DNA of 64,000 nucleotides from Dermatemys mawii (taxonomy: Eukaryota; Chordata; Testudines; Dermatemydidae), in NCBI GenBank assembly GCA_007922305.1, contig ML677348.1, positions 17,003,442-17,067,441 on the forward strand. The letters are read 5' to 3'. Shown here in pieces: positions 22,126 through 33,565 of the stretch (the first letter of the stretch is position 1; each line of letters opens with the position of its first letter). The translations under genes were made by a program, and so were the position numbers. The notes beneath the pieces were generated by a model. It searched no databases, had not been told where the DNA came from, and saw only the letters and a program-made list of their open reading frames with translations.

Positions 22126-24094
22126 CTGGGCCATTTTACTCTCAATTTCTGCTCAGTTTCAATTGACTTCAATGGAAAGTCAGTAAAGTTATTCCAGTTT
22201 TACACAACCAACACTGGAAGCAGAGTAAGTCCAGATGATTTCTTTACTCATTACCAGGTTGGAACTCAGCTGATGCATTTTATTAACATATTTTTGTGAA
22301 GAGCAAGGGCAAATATTACAGTTGTTTGAAAGCAGCAAATGTTTTTGGACAACATTTCACCAAAAATGGCTTCAATTTCAGTTTAGTTCAGTACTCTTCA
22401 TCAGCCAGTAAATTTGACTTTGTGAAATGGTGGCTTTCACTCTCTGAAATGTGAAGATTTCTTGTGATTCTATGCAAAAATTGATCTTTGTCAAAACAAC
22501 AAAGGGTTGGTTTGAAAACAGGGTTGTGGTTGCGTAAAAGTGGATATATTTTAGTCAAAACTGATATTGCTCCCAAACTAAAAGCTTCAGATATTCTGCA
22601 CAGCCCTAACAAAGAACTAGATCAAAATCCAGACTTACTTTTTGGAAAATATTGAAGCACAGTTTTCTTCAATTTTTAATTAAGATTTTATCTATAGCTG
22701 ACATACATTAGTAATCATATCATATGAAGACTAAGGAAGCCTGCACAGATGTTCTGAGACAAAACCATGGCCACATATTGTTGTGACCGTAACTGTGGAG
22801 TAACAAAAAGTGAAATAAATTATGGATCAATTTCATCTAAATGTAGTTTACCCATCTGGGTTTGTTTGGCTATTTGTGGATTCAGCCTTAAAATATTATT
22901 AGTAAATTGTATTTAAATGTTGCTTGTCCACTGTGGCAAAGATCACAACATGGTTACAGATCTCGATTAAGTTTTATAGAGAAAATTTGAATGAGGGGAA
23001 ATGGGTCAGATCTTTGGCCACAGATGAATTGCACTCGAAGAAGCTGGGGTGGGTGGGAGAAGCTTAAAGCTCCCCTTTGCATTGCTATGATCCTGCTTAT
23101 ACCTCTGTGCAAGACTGGACCCTCTGCATCATGTGAGAGCAGCTTGAGTGACGCTCTCACTTGTACCTGGCTGTAATAGCCCCAGAATGCTGAAAAATGC
23201 AGCTGTGGGTCACTGGGGTGCAGGGGAGGCCCAACCACACTCCCATTCTTCCAGCCAGTCCCTCTTTCCCGTGCTACTCTATGAACAAGAGGGGTTGTGG
23301 CATAGGAGCACCTATACTGATTCTGTACCACTGAAAGATCACCGTGGCATTGGGGTGAGTCTCCTTGGGCCAGTGACACTGGATTTAGGGTTTCATCACT
23401 CTGGTGGTGTGGTGCAAAGCCACCACATTGCCCCAGTGAACATAGCCCTATATATCTACAATCAGTTCATAGCACCATATCCACTATGGGAGTCGTTTTT
23501 CATTGCCAGAGAAAACATACCCAATGTGCTTACTCAGTTTTCTTAACTACAACGAATCTAAGACAGAGCTACAGAACAACAACTTCATTTTAATAATAAG
23601 CATCATTATTGTAAAAATCTTTGTCTGCTCTACTTCTTTTCCTACCCCAATCAAAGCATTGGGTGTAAATATATTTGTTTATATGAGGCTAGGTGACTCC
23701 CTACTTGAGGTAGTGGCAGGGAGACATTTTGGAAACAGAAAGCTGAGTATCAACTTGCAGAGTTTCTTCTGAATTGTTGTAATGAGGGTAGGGGAGTTTT
23801 CTTCCCTCTAAGGAACAGGCAGAGAGTTTAGTCCCTGAGCCTACAGATCTCAGGACATCCACAGAGGCGCAGTACTGCTAGTGGCATTCATTTCTGCACA
23901 GCTCCTTTAGGTCTCCCATGCAGTTCGTTCCTGTCAATATCTGAAAACCCCTTTCAGGGAGACCTGAAGGGGTTGATCCTTCCAGCCACACAGCTGGGCC
24001 CCTGGAGCACAGTGATGAATAGTGACTATCCACTCCCTTCCCCACCAGATTTTCTCCACATTGCAGAGCAGAGGGGATGAGCAGCCCCAGAGTA
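22126..24094. other. Single-copy DNA, no supported gene
   Basis: It includes a possible decayed fold-back at 22345-22612 that ends in CTGCACAGCCCTAAC. The frames at 22954-23379 (minus) and 23148-23546 (plus) overlap each other and have no protein signature. Confidence 0.4.
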
Positions 24095-24215
24095 ATTAAG
24101 GGTGAGATTTTCAAAGACACCTAAGGGAATAAGGTCCCAAACTCCCACTGAAAGTCACCGAGAGTGGGGCCTTTAACTGCCTCAGGCCTCCTTGAAGATC
24201 CCAGCCTAAATTCCT
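24095..24215. repeat. Palindromic hairpin repeat
   Basis: GAGATTTTCAAAGACACCTAA pairs imperfectly with the region ending CCTTGAAGATCCCAGCC; the centre carries ACTCCCACTGAAAGTCACCG. It belongs to the dispersed CCATTGA..TCAATGG palindrome class. Confidence 0.55.
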
Positions 24216-24654
24216 CCCAATAAAACTCAAGACACCCAGCTATAGACTACCTACAGTTCTTAGAACCTATTTCAGTAATTTAGCTTTTGCTTCTCACCGA
24301 GAGTGATATAAAATAGTGAAAGGGAGATTCATCAGCAATGACAATGAAGCATCCAACTTCTCTTAACAACAGCAATTCAGACACATCTTCATTTCCCTTC
24401 ACTGAATTTTGGAGGATTTACTGCATAACTCCAGTGTCATACTTCTTCAGCAGCTTCAGTTCTCTCTCTCTCTCTGCAGACAGGTTACAGGGCCTAGGAC
24501 AAGACACAGCAACTTAGCCAACCCTCATGATCCCCTGCACCTGTATCCCTCCATATAGGATTCAATACTTTGTTTTAAGACCAAGTCCCCTCTCACCAGA
24601 GTCATCTTAATGATTTTGGAGACTCTCACTACATTAGGATGTAGTTAATAGTAA
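24216..24654. other. Single-copy DNA with a (CT)n tract
   Basis: A short (CT)n microsatellite lies at about 24462-24475. Nothing else is recognised. Confidence 0.45.
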
Positions 24655-25252
24655 CCATAGAAATGGGATGAAAGGGACCTCGAGAAGTCATCAAGTCCAT
24701 CCTCCTGAGCTGATGAAGAATCAAGCAAACCTAGACCATCCCTGATTGATTTTTGTCCAACCTGTTCTTAAAAATCTCCAGTGATGGGGATTCCACAACC
24801 TCCCTTGGGAAGCCTATTCCAGAGCTTAACTATCCTATAGTTAGAAAGATTTTCCTAATATCTAACCAAAATCTTCCTTGTTGCAGATTAAGCCAATTAC
24901 TTCTTGTCCTAACTTCAGCGGACATGGAGAACAACTGATCGCAGTCTTCTTTGTAACAATGCTTAGCGATTATATGAGGTCCCCTCTCAGTCTTCTTTAC
25001 TCTATACTAAACATGCCCAGTATTTTTAACCTTTCTTTATACGTCAAGTTTTCTAAACCTTTTATTATTTTTGCTGTCTTCTCTGGACTTTCCAATTTGT
25101 CCACATCTTTCCTAAAGTGTGAAGCCCAGAATGGGACACAATTCTCCAGCTGAAGCTTCACCAGTGCCATGCAGAGTGGGACAATTACCTTCTGTCTTAC
25201 ATACAACATTCCTGTCCACATTGACTTTACTGGTCCAAGATTAGACTCCAAA
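24655..25252 (-). mobile_element. CR1: CR1 LINE, 3' 600 bp including end of ORF2
   Basis: In antisense the copy begins near ATAGAAATGGGATGAAAGGG, passes GATTCCACAACCTCCC and AAAGATTTTCCTAATATC, then TCTGGACTTTCCAATTTGTC and GGGACACAATTCTCCAGCTG, the standard CR1 order from 3' UTR back into ORF2. It is truncated at 25252, as 5'-truncated LINE insertions usually are, and holds the ORF2 remnant listed separately. Confidence 0.9.
24997..25251 (-). pseudogene. CR1 ORF2 C-terminal remnant
   Basis: The 84 open codons on the minus strand end in KGLENLTYKERLKILGMFS and include LVKLQLENCVPFWASHFRKD. Both blocks fit the conserved C-terminal tail of CR1 reverse transcriptase polyproteins, downstream of the polymerase domain. 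Catalytic domains are absent because the insertion is truncated. The frame stops shortly after the motif, earlier than in an intact element, so it is non-functional. There is no real start codon; the ATG at the 5' edge is fortuitous. Confidence 0.85.
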
Positions 25253-26149
25253 TTATGTGTAGTTCCACGGGAATCACTATATTTCCTGGCGTAAAACTGG
25301 CGTAAGTGAGCTGTGAACTGGACCTTTTATCTCTGCCTCCCCTTAATATTTTGCATTCCCCTTGCATTCTGTCTTTTCCCATCTCACATTCTTCTTTCTC
25401 TCTTTCCCTGTTCTCTGCTCATCTCCCCACTACCCAACAGTTGATCTATCCTTCTGGTGGCATGCCCCAACATGCTGGAAATATCACCACTATCACAGAT
25501 CAGTGCTGGAGAATACATTCTGCTTATGGGGATAATGTGAATCTGTTCCCCTCTCCTATACCCTCCTGAGATATGTACTAGTTTCTTAAGATTTCCAGCG
25601 AAAGAATGTTAAAAAGAAAACCTTATTGAACCAGACAGACATTTTGCAGCTTTTCTGTTCTGGGCTGTTGGCAGCAGTGGAACATGGAGCTGGTGGAATG
25701 CAGATTGTCAATATGGACTTATCGATTTGTGGTGGACAGTCTAAATGTTGGATGTTTTATCTGCTTGTATAAAAGCACAATAGCATGAAGCAATTGCTGT
25801 CACAAAGCCTGTGGTTGCCGATGTTTTATGTACACGCGATACTTTTTTATGACTCAGCTCTTGTGCACTCTGCATCTTGTGGGCTGTGGAAATGCAAAAA
25901 AAGTTTAAACAATATAGTTTTTAAAAGTAAAGGATGCGAATGTGAACCTCTTTTATAGCCTTAGAGGTTCTCTTTTCTTTTTCTAAACACATTTGGTCAA
26001 TATAACTAGTCAGCTGAAAATTCTTCAATTTTTAGAGACTTCAGTTGTCATTCAACTCTTTTCCCTTGGTTTCAGAAACCCTCAGGCCTTGATTCAGACC
26101 AAACTCACATTCTCTTGTATGGGAGATTTACCTGAGTAAGGCCAAAGTG
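25253..26149. other. Single-copy DNA; AT-rich part 25770-25990
   Basis: No gene is recognised. The segment 25770-25990, with TATAAAAGCACAATAG and GTTTAAACAATATAG, is repeat-free and could be a conserved non-coding block, without proof. A short fragment of the hairpin repeat (GCCTTGATTCAGACC) lies near 26085. Confidence 0.35.
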
Positions 26150-26173
26150 GAAAAAAAAAAAAAAAAAAAAAAA
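26150..26173 (+). repeat. Poly(A) run
   Basis: An uninterrupted A tract of about 24 bases. No retrocopy body is recognisable upstream, so I read it as a simple repeat that is probably length-variable. Confidence 0.8.
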
Positions 26174-26327
26174 GGCCTAGACCATCCTTCTCCCATGGAA
26201 AAGTCCACCCAGGCAGGGACCCATGGGGAGGAAATCTCTACAATGATTCCCTCATGGAGAGGCTCTCTATCATCCAAGCAGGCGAGAAGGTATCAACCCG
26301 CTGGAAAAGGTCACAGTCCCAGCCATA
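26174..26327. other. Unassigned short interval
   Basis: Nothing recognised between the A tract and the next palindrome. Confidence 0.3.
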
Positions 26328-26459
26328 GGGGCTGGAACTAGGGGTGCAGCAGGATCCCCTGGCTTGAAGTGATTTCCATCATATCCGGGGTTTACACTTT
26401 ATTTCAATGGCTCTCAGGGCCCACTATACAAATAGTTCCAGCACCCCTAGTTCAGCCCC
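26328..26459. mobile_element. Short inverted-repeat MITE, 132 bp
   Basis: The left end GGGGCTGGAACTAGGGGTGC matches the reverse complement of the right end GCACCCCTAGTTCAGCCCC with one indel. The interior phrases TTTCCATCATATCCGG and CAATGGCTCTCAGG belong to a repeat I recognise as common in turtle genomes. No coding capacity. Confidence 0.75.
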
Positions 26460-28415
26460 AACCTTTCAGAATCACAGCAGGTCAGGGGCCATCATTATGG
26501 AAGACCCGAAGCCTCTACACCAGATTCCCCCCCTCAGAGCACCATTGCCCCTGGGAGTACCAGCAGGGGCTGAGAGGGGCCTTTGGGAAAGAAAATACAG
26601 TCTGGGGTTCTCTTCCTGACTAGTTTCTGCAGAGCCAGAGTGAAATGATGCACATTCCTGTCCACTCCTCCCAACTCAGTCAGCCTCAAATCCCTGTTCT
26701 AACCCCAGACTGTACAGAGAGCTCTCCACAGGGCTATGCAGATGGGGTCATGAAAGCAACCGAAGCCATTCCTTGCATATAACTGGGAGATCTACATGTC
26801 AAGGGGCTCTACCTTGAGCATGTTTTGGAGGGTGAAGGATGATCTGGGCCCGAAGACTTGGCCCTTAAATCCTTTGTCCAAAGTCTGGTTTTAAAGAGAT
26901 GAAGGCTTTTTCTTAACGGTTGCTAGTGATTGTTTTTCTCCATTGCTTTTCTTTCCTTTACATAAAAGTTAAAAATAACATTTATTAATGTTCCAGCCTG
27001 AGCTTTTTTCACTTGGCCAACACTGAGTTTTCAAAGGGTTGGTCCCAGGAGAGAAGCTTTGATTGGTTCTTCCCAAAGCGTTTAGAAATAGCTTCTATTT
27101 TGACAGAGGAAATACCAGCCCCACAAACCAGCTTTTGTTTGATGCATTCTCTCACTCCTACTAGCAAAACTGGCTTATGCATTAGTACCCTTCTCTTGAT
27201 CACTCGGACATGATTCAGTAACCCTAAACAAGGGCAATGTGTTACAATCCATTACGAACCGACTCCCCCCATCACTACCAAACTGTTCTTATCTACGACT
27301 AGCTCCTAGCAGCTCAAGTTCACCCTGTTTCATAACCTAACCCCCAATCCAAATCCTGGAACATTTTGACATTTTTGCTTAAGCATTCCATCCAGTGGAT
27401 ATAGATTTAGGTGACAAAAATAACCTCTATTAAGACAAAAGTCCGCTCGTACTGTTTGGACAAAGGTCAGTTTTTACAACCCAATCCCATATGCCAAAGA
27501 GTTGATTGATGTTTGCTATATAATATCCATGGTATTTAACCTGGAGTAATGATTCCCAGCTGTGCTAAGGAGACCACCTCTTTGCCCTCCCTGACTTACA
27601 GACTAATCACTAATCAGACAGAGCACTTAATGCCTTTCCCCTGCATCCTGAGTCAGAATGAAGGAGAACTAGGACTATATTTCTGAAAGGAAAACCACCC
27701 TCCACTCACTATAGTGTTCCCCTGCTTTTATTCTGTTTTTGGAGGACACACCATACCAGCTAGTCAGTTAACAAAGTCCAGGCTGGATATAAAGGGTGAG
27801 GATGAGGCTCATGGATGGTGATAAGGAGGAGATGGGGAAGAGGCAGCAGCAGTGGTGGTAGTGGAGGAATTCTAAGAGTCTGGGAAATCCTATGCAAGAG
27901 GCTTGATTGGCTTTTAGGAATCTAGTGGGTGAGAGTCTCATTTATGCCAGGGCTTTTTATTTCCACTCAGGCAGCATAAAGGGGACTTAAACTGAGCAAA
28001 AAATGCCACCTGTGCAGAACTGTCCCCCCAGGTGAAGCAGAGATAGCATAAGGGCATAATGGCTCTGTTTCTAGCCTCCAGCACAGGGAATGGGCCAGGG
28101 GCACTACACAATAGCACTACAGAATAGCTCTTCTGGTTCCCAGAGCTCCTAGAGGGGCATGGGAAGCTGAGCATAAATGAGAGCAGCCTTGAGGCTGCCT
28201 AACTTACACCAGGAGCCAGCAGGCCCTTGAACAGCCAGAGAATTTGCAGGTGGCTTAAACGTACCTTTACCCCCCTCCACTGCATCCCTGCCCCAAACAC
28301 AGGAACGGAGTAGCTGAGAATTAGGCTCAGTACGCTTAGCTCACCAAGTGCCAGCAGCGAGTTGACAGTATTTTTTATGGAAAGGGGAAATTAAAGGAGA
28401 AGAAAGAAAAGTCCC
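26460..28415. other. Mostly single-copy DNA, no supported gene
   Basis: No exon or RNA recognised. The stretch 27930-28260 has the look of an old repeat but I could not find ends or a family. Short frames overlap on both strands. Confidence 0.4.
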
Positions 28416-28586
28416 TGTGGCAGGGATGGTACCTCATCGGCCTCTTTTGGGGTCAAAGGGAGCGAGGGATCCCTGCCTCTTCTACACCTCCACCTGCCCT
28501 ACTACCCCTTTGAGGTACAGTTCTCGGGGTCTGAGGGCCAGCGTCCTTATAACCCTACCTGCTTGTGGGAAAGCGCGGCACCTAGA

Positions 28587-28711
28587 GGTGGGAGGTACCA
28601 CTCCCTTACCTTTGCTGGGTCACTTCCCACCGGTTCTCCAGTCTGCGTCATCCCAGTAGCTCCTCTGTCTCTGGGTTCTTCAGCAGTCGCTGCCACTGGC
28701 CGGGGTTGCAG
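28587..28711. repeat. Direct duplication inside LTR B, copy 1
   Basis: This 125-bp segment, from GGTGGGAGGTACCACTCCC to the GGGGTTGCAG end, recurs at 29093-29217 in the same orientation with only a few substitutions. Confidence 0.85.
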
Positions 28712-28724
28712 GCCCCTTTGACCT

Positions 28725-28904
28725 AAGCCTCTATGGCAGTGTGGCCCAATGGCCAGAGTCTCTAAATACTCTCCCTATAACAGCGTGGCCCAACGGCCAG
28801 AGTCTCTAGATGAACAGCCTCTATGGCAGTGAGGCCCAATGGCCCGAGTCTCTAGGTACAAAGCCTTTATAGCAGTGAGGCCCAATGGCCCAAGTCTCTA
28901 TAAC
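28725..28904. repeat. Minisatellite inside LTR B, about 45 bp x 4
   Basis: The phrase AGTGTGGCCCAATGGCC or a close variant starts at about 28738, 28782, 28828 and 28874, spaced 44-46 bp, each followed by AGTCTCTA. The array lies between the two 125-bp duplicates. Confidence 0.85.
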
Positions 28905-29092
28905 ACCTGGGGTAGGAGTTGAGTCACTGTACTATGTCGTGACAATAAAGGGGGGGGAGGGGTTGTAACCCCCGGTGGGGGAGCCCAAGCCCTCCCACCT
29001 TCACCAGGCTCCGACCCCAGGCTCTGTCAGGGGTGGGTGGTCCATCCCGGAGTCAGCAGGAAATCCTGGCCACAACACACCGACCTCACAGC

Positions 29093-29217
29093 GGTGGGAG
29101 GTACCACTCCCTTACCTTTGCTGGGTCACTTCCCACCGGTTCTCCAGTCTGCATCGTCCCAGTAGCTCCACTGTCTCTGGGTTCTTCAGCAGTCGCTGCC
29201 ACTGGCTGGGGTCGCAG
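29093..29217. repeat. Direct duplication inside LTR B, copy 2
   Basis: Second copy of the 125-bp segment at 28587-28711. Substitutions include GCGTCATC versus GCATCGTC. Confidence 0.85.
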
Positions 29218-29476
29218 TTGCCGTGGGCCTCTGCTCCGCAACCTGGGCTGTTCGGTTCTCCCTGGTAAGGGCTGTAACTGGTCCGGGGCTGGAGCCTCTG
29301 AAGAGCGTCCTTCCTCTTCAGCCGCCAGCCCAGACTGGGCTGTGTGGCAAGCTTTTATACTGCCCTGACAGCTCGAGCATGCCCAGTAGCGCTTCCGGGG
29401 TGGGGCTTGTCTGCTACAAGTGCAGGGTTAACCCTGTCTGTCCCAGTGCGGGGCTGGTCTGCCCCATCACAGTCCC

Positions 29477-31679
29477 CAACATTTATTTACAAGAATAAGC
29501 ACAGATTATTTTTTCCATTCTGCAAAGTCAATTTTTCAGGCAGTCCCTGGACTGTGGTGATGTTTGTGTGCACCATTGGGAGATACATCATTAACCAGCA
29601 ATATTCCATGGAGGGGAACCAACAAAATTACCTCTGAGCTGCCCCTCACATGAAGTAGCAGCGACTGGAGAAGCTTCCCAATTGCAAAAGGGAGAAGTCT
29701 GGATCCTTGGATTTGTGAAGGGCAATCCTAGGTCTGCAGAGGCACAGTCCTGCCCCAGGGGTGCCTCCTGGCACAAATGGTTGCTCAGCCCCCCGTCCTC
29801 ATAATTATATGACTCCTCCGCTGGCTGGGGGCCCTGCTTGGTTGCAGCCATGGAAGGGACCCAGGAGGAATTAATACAGTTGCATGTTGCCTTAACGCCT
29901 ACTAAGCTATCTGCATAGTCCACTTCTTTCTTCCTTTGCCTCAGACCTGCAACATCCTTGGAGTCTCTTCCGTACAGACCACTGGGCAGGGGCATTTGCA
30001 GTGTCCTGGGCTGGGAGATAGAAATGGAGCCCGCCGAGATCTGTCCATTGTAGCAAAGTTCTAGCCCATTATAATTATTTACAAGAGGAGATAACATTTT
30101 AAATTCTTACTGTATATTTTTAAAGTCACTGATATTTATCAGTGAGAAATGATTACGCTAAAGCTACAGAAGTTCTCTTAACACAGCGTTAAAGGGGGGA
30201 ACAATCTTAAAAATGTTTCATGCCACATCCACGCCCGAGCTTACCACCCCTAACAGTCCAATGTACACCATACTTCATCCATTTCACATTAGAGTAGTGG
30301 GCAGAGACACTGGCTCAGAGTGCCCTGATCAGAAGCAGCCAGGAAAGCCTCTGGCACGCAATGCTTCAGAACGTTCCAAACTAACCATGAGAGTCTTGGG
30401 CCTCCCTTAATATTTCAACACTCCAACAAATGAGAAGCAGCCACAAGTATATTTGGTCCAGACACAAATATATGGAATTTTATAGAAGCCGCTTCGTGCC
30501 ATTATGGAAAATTGTGGACTAATCACTGCACAGTAAGCAAGAAAGCAGAATAAGCTGAAAATGAAAAGTGAGTATTGACTGAGGACTCCGAGGTGGTTAA
30601 AATACTTAACAACTATTTTCTTTCTGTAGCTGTGCTTGACCATCACTTGATTTGGAACAAGGCTTTGGCTGAATACTTCGATTTAACTTTCCTGTTAATG
30701 TTTACAATGAGTTATTTAAGCATAAGATAGCTAAAACTCCTGCTTTCTATAATGGGCATAGTGACTGATCAAAGCAACAAGTAGTGTCAGTTTATCTTCC
30801 TGACTGCATAATGCGGTATTCTTTTCAGTTTAATGATGTTCATTTAAAGAGGACAATTACACAAGCATTCCACAGTCATTCCACCTTTATGAGCTAGAGA
30901 TTCCTCACTTGTGAGCAGCTATAGGTTTATTTCCGGGACTGTACTAATAGAAAACCTATTGGAAAAAAACCACTCATATGATCACATAACTGACTTTCTA
31001 ATGAAAGTGGATTTTTTGGTTCTAAGCAATTTGCTGAGATAAATCAACTAACTCCCTTTTAATTGATTTAATGTTTTCTTTTAAAAAATGGACTTTTCTC
31101 CCTTAGCATACTGAAATGATTTTCTCTCCTTTTCTTATTGTTTTCACACATTGGCTTATGGGAACATGGGCTGCATCCAGCTATGTACATTTCATAAGCC
31201 CCATGATTTTGGCTCGTCAATTCCAGTAGGAAGGACAACATTTTCATTGCCAGTCTGTGCCTTAGCTGGCAGGAGGCATTCTAGCTGTAAAGCAGACAGC
31301 ACCTGGCCTCCCCACTTGGCGAACCGGTTTGTCACTCATCTGGCAGACAAGGTGCTCAGTGCTGGAAGCAGCAATCTCAGTGCCCTGTTCACAGCAGCAG
31401 CAGACCAGCACTATCACACCACTGAGGGAAACTGTTATTGCAGCTGGAGTGAAAATCAGAGAGGTTTCCAGGAGAAACCTAGACTTTGCCATAAAACAAC
31501 CTCCCACTATCGGGAGTTAATGTAAAGCTGCTACTAAGGCACTAGGTGGTTACTAGTTATCACAGTGATGTGGGCACTGGAAAATCATACAGACAGATAA
31601 CTGCAAAATGATGACTTCTTCAGGTAGTTAGCAAAATATTCCTTTCTTCATTGGGCTGCTGCTGTACTGTGACCACCGC
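29477..31679. other. Single-copy DNA, no supported gene
   Basis: The longest frame, 168 codons on the minus strand at 29591-30097, is Gly/Ser/Gln/Asn-rich with no domain signature or splice context. The AT-rich part 30600-31140 is repeat-free. No gene is called. Confidence 0.4.
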
Positions 31680-31895
31680 CTAGCACTAATACTGTCTCAT
31701 TGTTCCCTTGTACTCCCCCATCAGTTTGTCTGTATCCATCTGTTGTCTCTTGTCTTATACTTCGATGATAAACGTCTTGGGGCAAGGACTATCTGTTCTG
31801 TGTTTGTACAGTGTCTAGCCTGGTGGGGTCCTGGGCTCTGACTAGGGCTTCTAAGTGCGACTGCAATATCAGTAATAAAATGACAACAATACAAA
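31680..31895 (+). repeat. Ancient amniote LINE/SINE 3' tail, longer copy
   Basis: TCTCATTGTTCCCTTGTACTC, CTGTATCCATCTGTTGTCTC, GGGGCAAGGAC, TTCTGTGTTTGTACAG and a TAATAAAATGACAACAAT end are collinear with a very common sauropsid repeat. It is the most complete of the four copies in this window. Confidence 0.65.
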
Positions 31896-32088
31896 GAGTT
31901 CAAGACAGCAACACTGAAGTCAACGGTGAATTTCCCTTTGATTTCAATGGTGTGGAATTGGGTCTAAAATGCCAATCCAACTCCATTCTTTCAGCTAGAT
32001 TTTCATTGCTAACTCCTGCTTAGGTCCCCACACTGCCACTTTCAGGCCTGGCCATTAGGGATTCTCTGTGGGACTCTTTTTAACCATC
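31896..32088. other. Hairpin-repeat fragment and LTR C target site
   Basis: TGAAGTCAACGG..TTTGATTTCAATGG (31913-31952) is a small dispersed palindrome. CCATC at 32084-32088 is the left target-site copy of LTR C. Confidence 0.5.
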
Positions 32089-33170
32089 TGTGACGTTATT
32101 GACATAAACTGTGACTGTATCGATCATTGATGCAACTACTGTTATATATTTGCAGCAAATATTGTGCAACAGTTGTCGTGTGAGGTGTCTATGACAAGGT
32201 TATATTTTGCTGGTTATGATTATGTTATCTATATGCATGTATCATGTTTGTATTTAAAGGTATAAGTATTGGCTCTGTCCTGTCTGTATTTCAAACTTGT
32301 GCTATGCTGCTGGGTGATACCCCATACAATGTGGCGTCAGCACTGCTTAGCCTGCTTGATGGCCCATCAAGGACCATCAGCTATACAACTAACCCATTGG
32401 GAGAAGGCAGATACATCTTGTGACTCAGCAAGACATACAGAAACATGTCTATGGAACAAACTCTAAGGTTTTTCCATGCCATGTGCTGGGTGGCTTGTGG
32501 TTGGCACAAAAAGTACAAGCCAGATGGCAAAAGGAATATAAAAGGCAGCAGCAGCATCTCCATTTTGTCTTCAGTTCTGCTTCTGATCTCTGGAGGAACC
32601 TTGCTGCAAACTGAAGTTCGAACAAAGGACTGAATGACCCATCCCAGCTGTGGATGTTCTCCAGAGATTTGATTTGAACCTGCAGTTTATTCTATCAGCG
32701 CTACAAACCTGAACTAAGAACTTTGCCATTGCTGTACATAACTGATTCCATTTAACCAATTTTAACTCTCATCTATATTGCTTTCTTTCTATAAATAAAC
32801 CTGTAGATTTTAGACTCTAAACGATTGGCAACAGCGTGATTTGTGGGTAAGATCAGATTTGTATACTGACCTGGGTCTGGGGCTTGGTCTTTTGAGATTG
32901 AGAAAACCTTTTTCTTTTACGGGGATATTGGTTTTCATAACCATTCGTCTCTGTAACACGTGGTATTAGTGGTGATACTGGGAAACTGGAGTGTCTGAGG
33001 AAATTGCTCGTATGACTTCTGGTTAGCTAGTGGGGTAAAATCGAAGTCCTCTCTGTTTGGCTGGCTTGGTGTGCAAGGAACCCCAGCCGTGGTCTATAAC
33101 TGCCCTGCCTAAGCAATTTGTTCTGAATTGATATGCTCAGTTGTGTCCCACCAGAGGCTGCATCGTTACA
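32089..33170 (+). mobile_element. Solo LTR C, 1082 bp, same family as LTR A
   Basis: It begins TGTGACGTTA and ends ATCGTTACA. Flanks CCATC (32084-32088) and CCACC (33171-33175) agree at four of five bases. It carries TATAAAAG at 32537-32544 and AATAAA at 32794-32799, spaced like those of LTR A, and the two align along their lengths with obvious divergence and indels. No internal provirus region is present, and A and C each have their own flanking duplication, so they are two separate solo LTRs. Confidence 0.87.
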
Positions 33171-33175
33171 CCACC

Positions 33176-33560
33176 TAACACAAGAATTCAGCCTTAGCTT
33201 TCACTGGACAAAGCAGAATAAAAGCTAACCCTGGCTCACCTCTAGTTTCATTAATTCTCCTTTCCCTCTCTTCTCCCTTTGGGGTAAACCAGATTCTTTT
33301 TTAGAAGTGGGGGCCTGAGATCAGGTATTTAAATCCATATTAGGTACCAAAATTTAAGAGCCCTGATTTGCAACGGTGCTATGAAGCTGAGGATGCTCTG
33401 CAGCTCTGAAAAATCCCATAGCTTTTATTTAGGATGGTGCCTAAATACAGATTTGGGTTCCAAAGAGCAGGTACGAGAGAGGAAAATTTTGGCATCAGCC
33501 TTTAAGCTCTGCAGACATATGATTCCCACTGACAACCAGGGTAGATCCAATAGCAAAGGG
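33176..33560. other. Short single-copy interval with a hairpin-repeat fragment
   Basis: About 33300-33425 is a decayed copy of the ATTTAAAT..GATTTGCA-type palindromic repeat. No gene. Confidence 0.4.
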
Positions 33561-33565
33561 GTTGC

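Larger units (their letters stand above)
28416..29471 (-). mobile_element. Solo LTR B, 1056 bp
   Basis: The plus-strand ends are TGTGGCAGGG and CCCCATCACA (TG...CA), bounded by a perfect 5-bp duplication, GTCCC (28411-28415 and 29472-29476). A TATAAAAG box on the minus strand at 29352-29359, near the minus-strand start, favours minus orientation, although an AATAAA at about 28945 lies on the plus strand. Inside are a 125-bp direct duplication (28587-28711 and 29093-29217) and a four-unit tandem array. No retroviral genes flank it, so it is a solo LTR. Confidence 0.85.

Noticed and set aside
26150..26173. Poly(A) tail of a processed pseudogene
   Set aside because: No gene-like body precedes the A run on the plus strand and no flanking duplication is visible.
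28725..28904. CRISPR-like array
   Set aside because: Four tandem 45-bp units without distinct spacers, inside an LTR of a vertebrate genome.
29591..30097. 168-codon minus-strand open frame
   Set aside because: No recognisable protein family and no exon boundary signals; length is within what a long random sample can give.
12002..33170. LTR A and LTR C as ends of one element
   Set aside because: They are 19 kb apart, have separate flanking duplications and clear divergence from each other.
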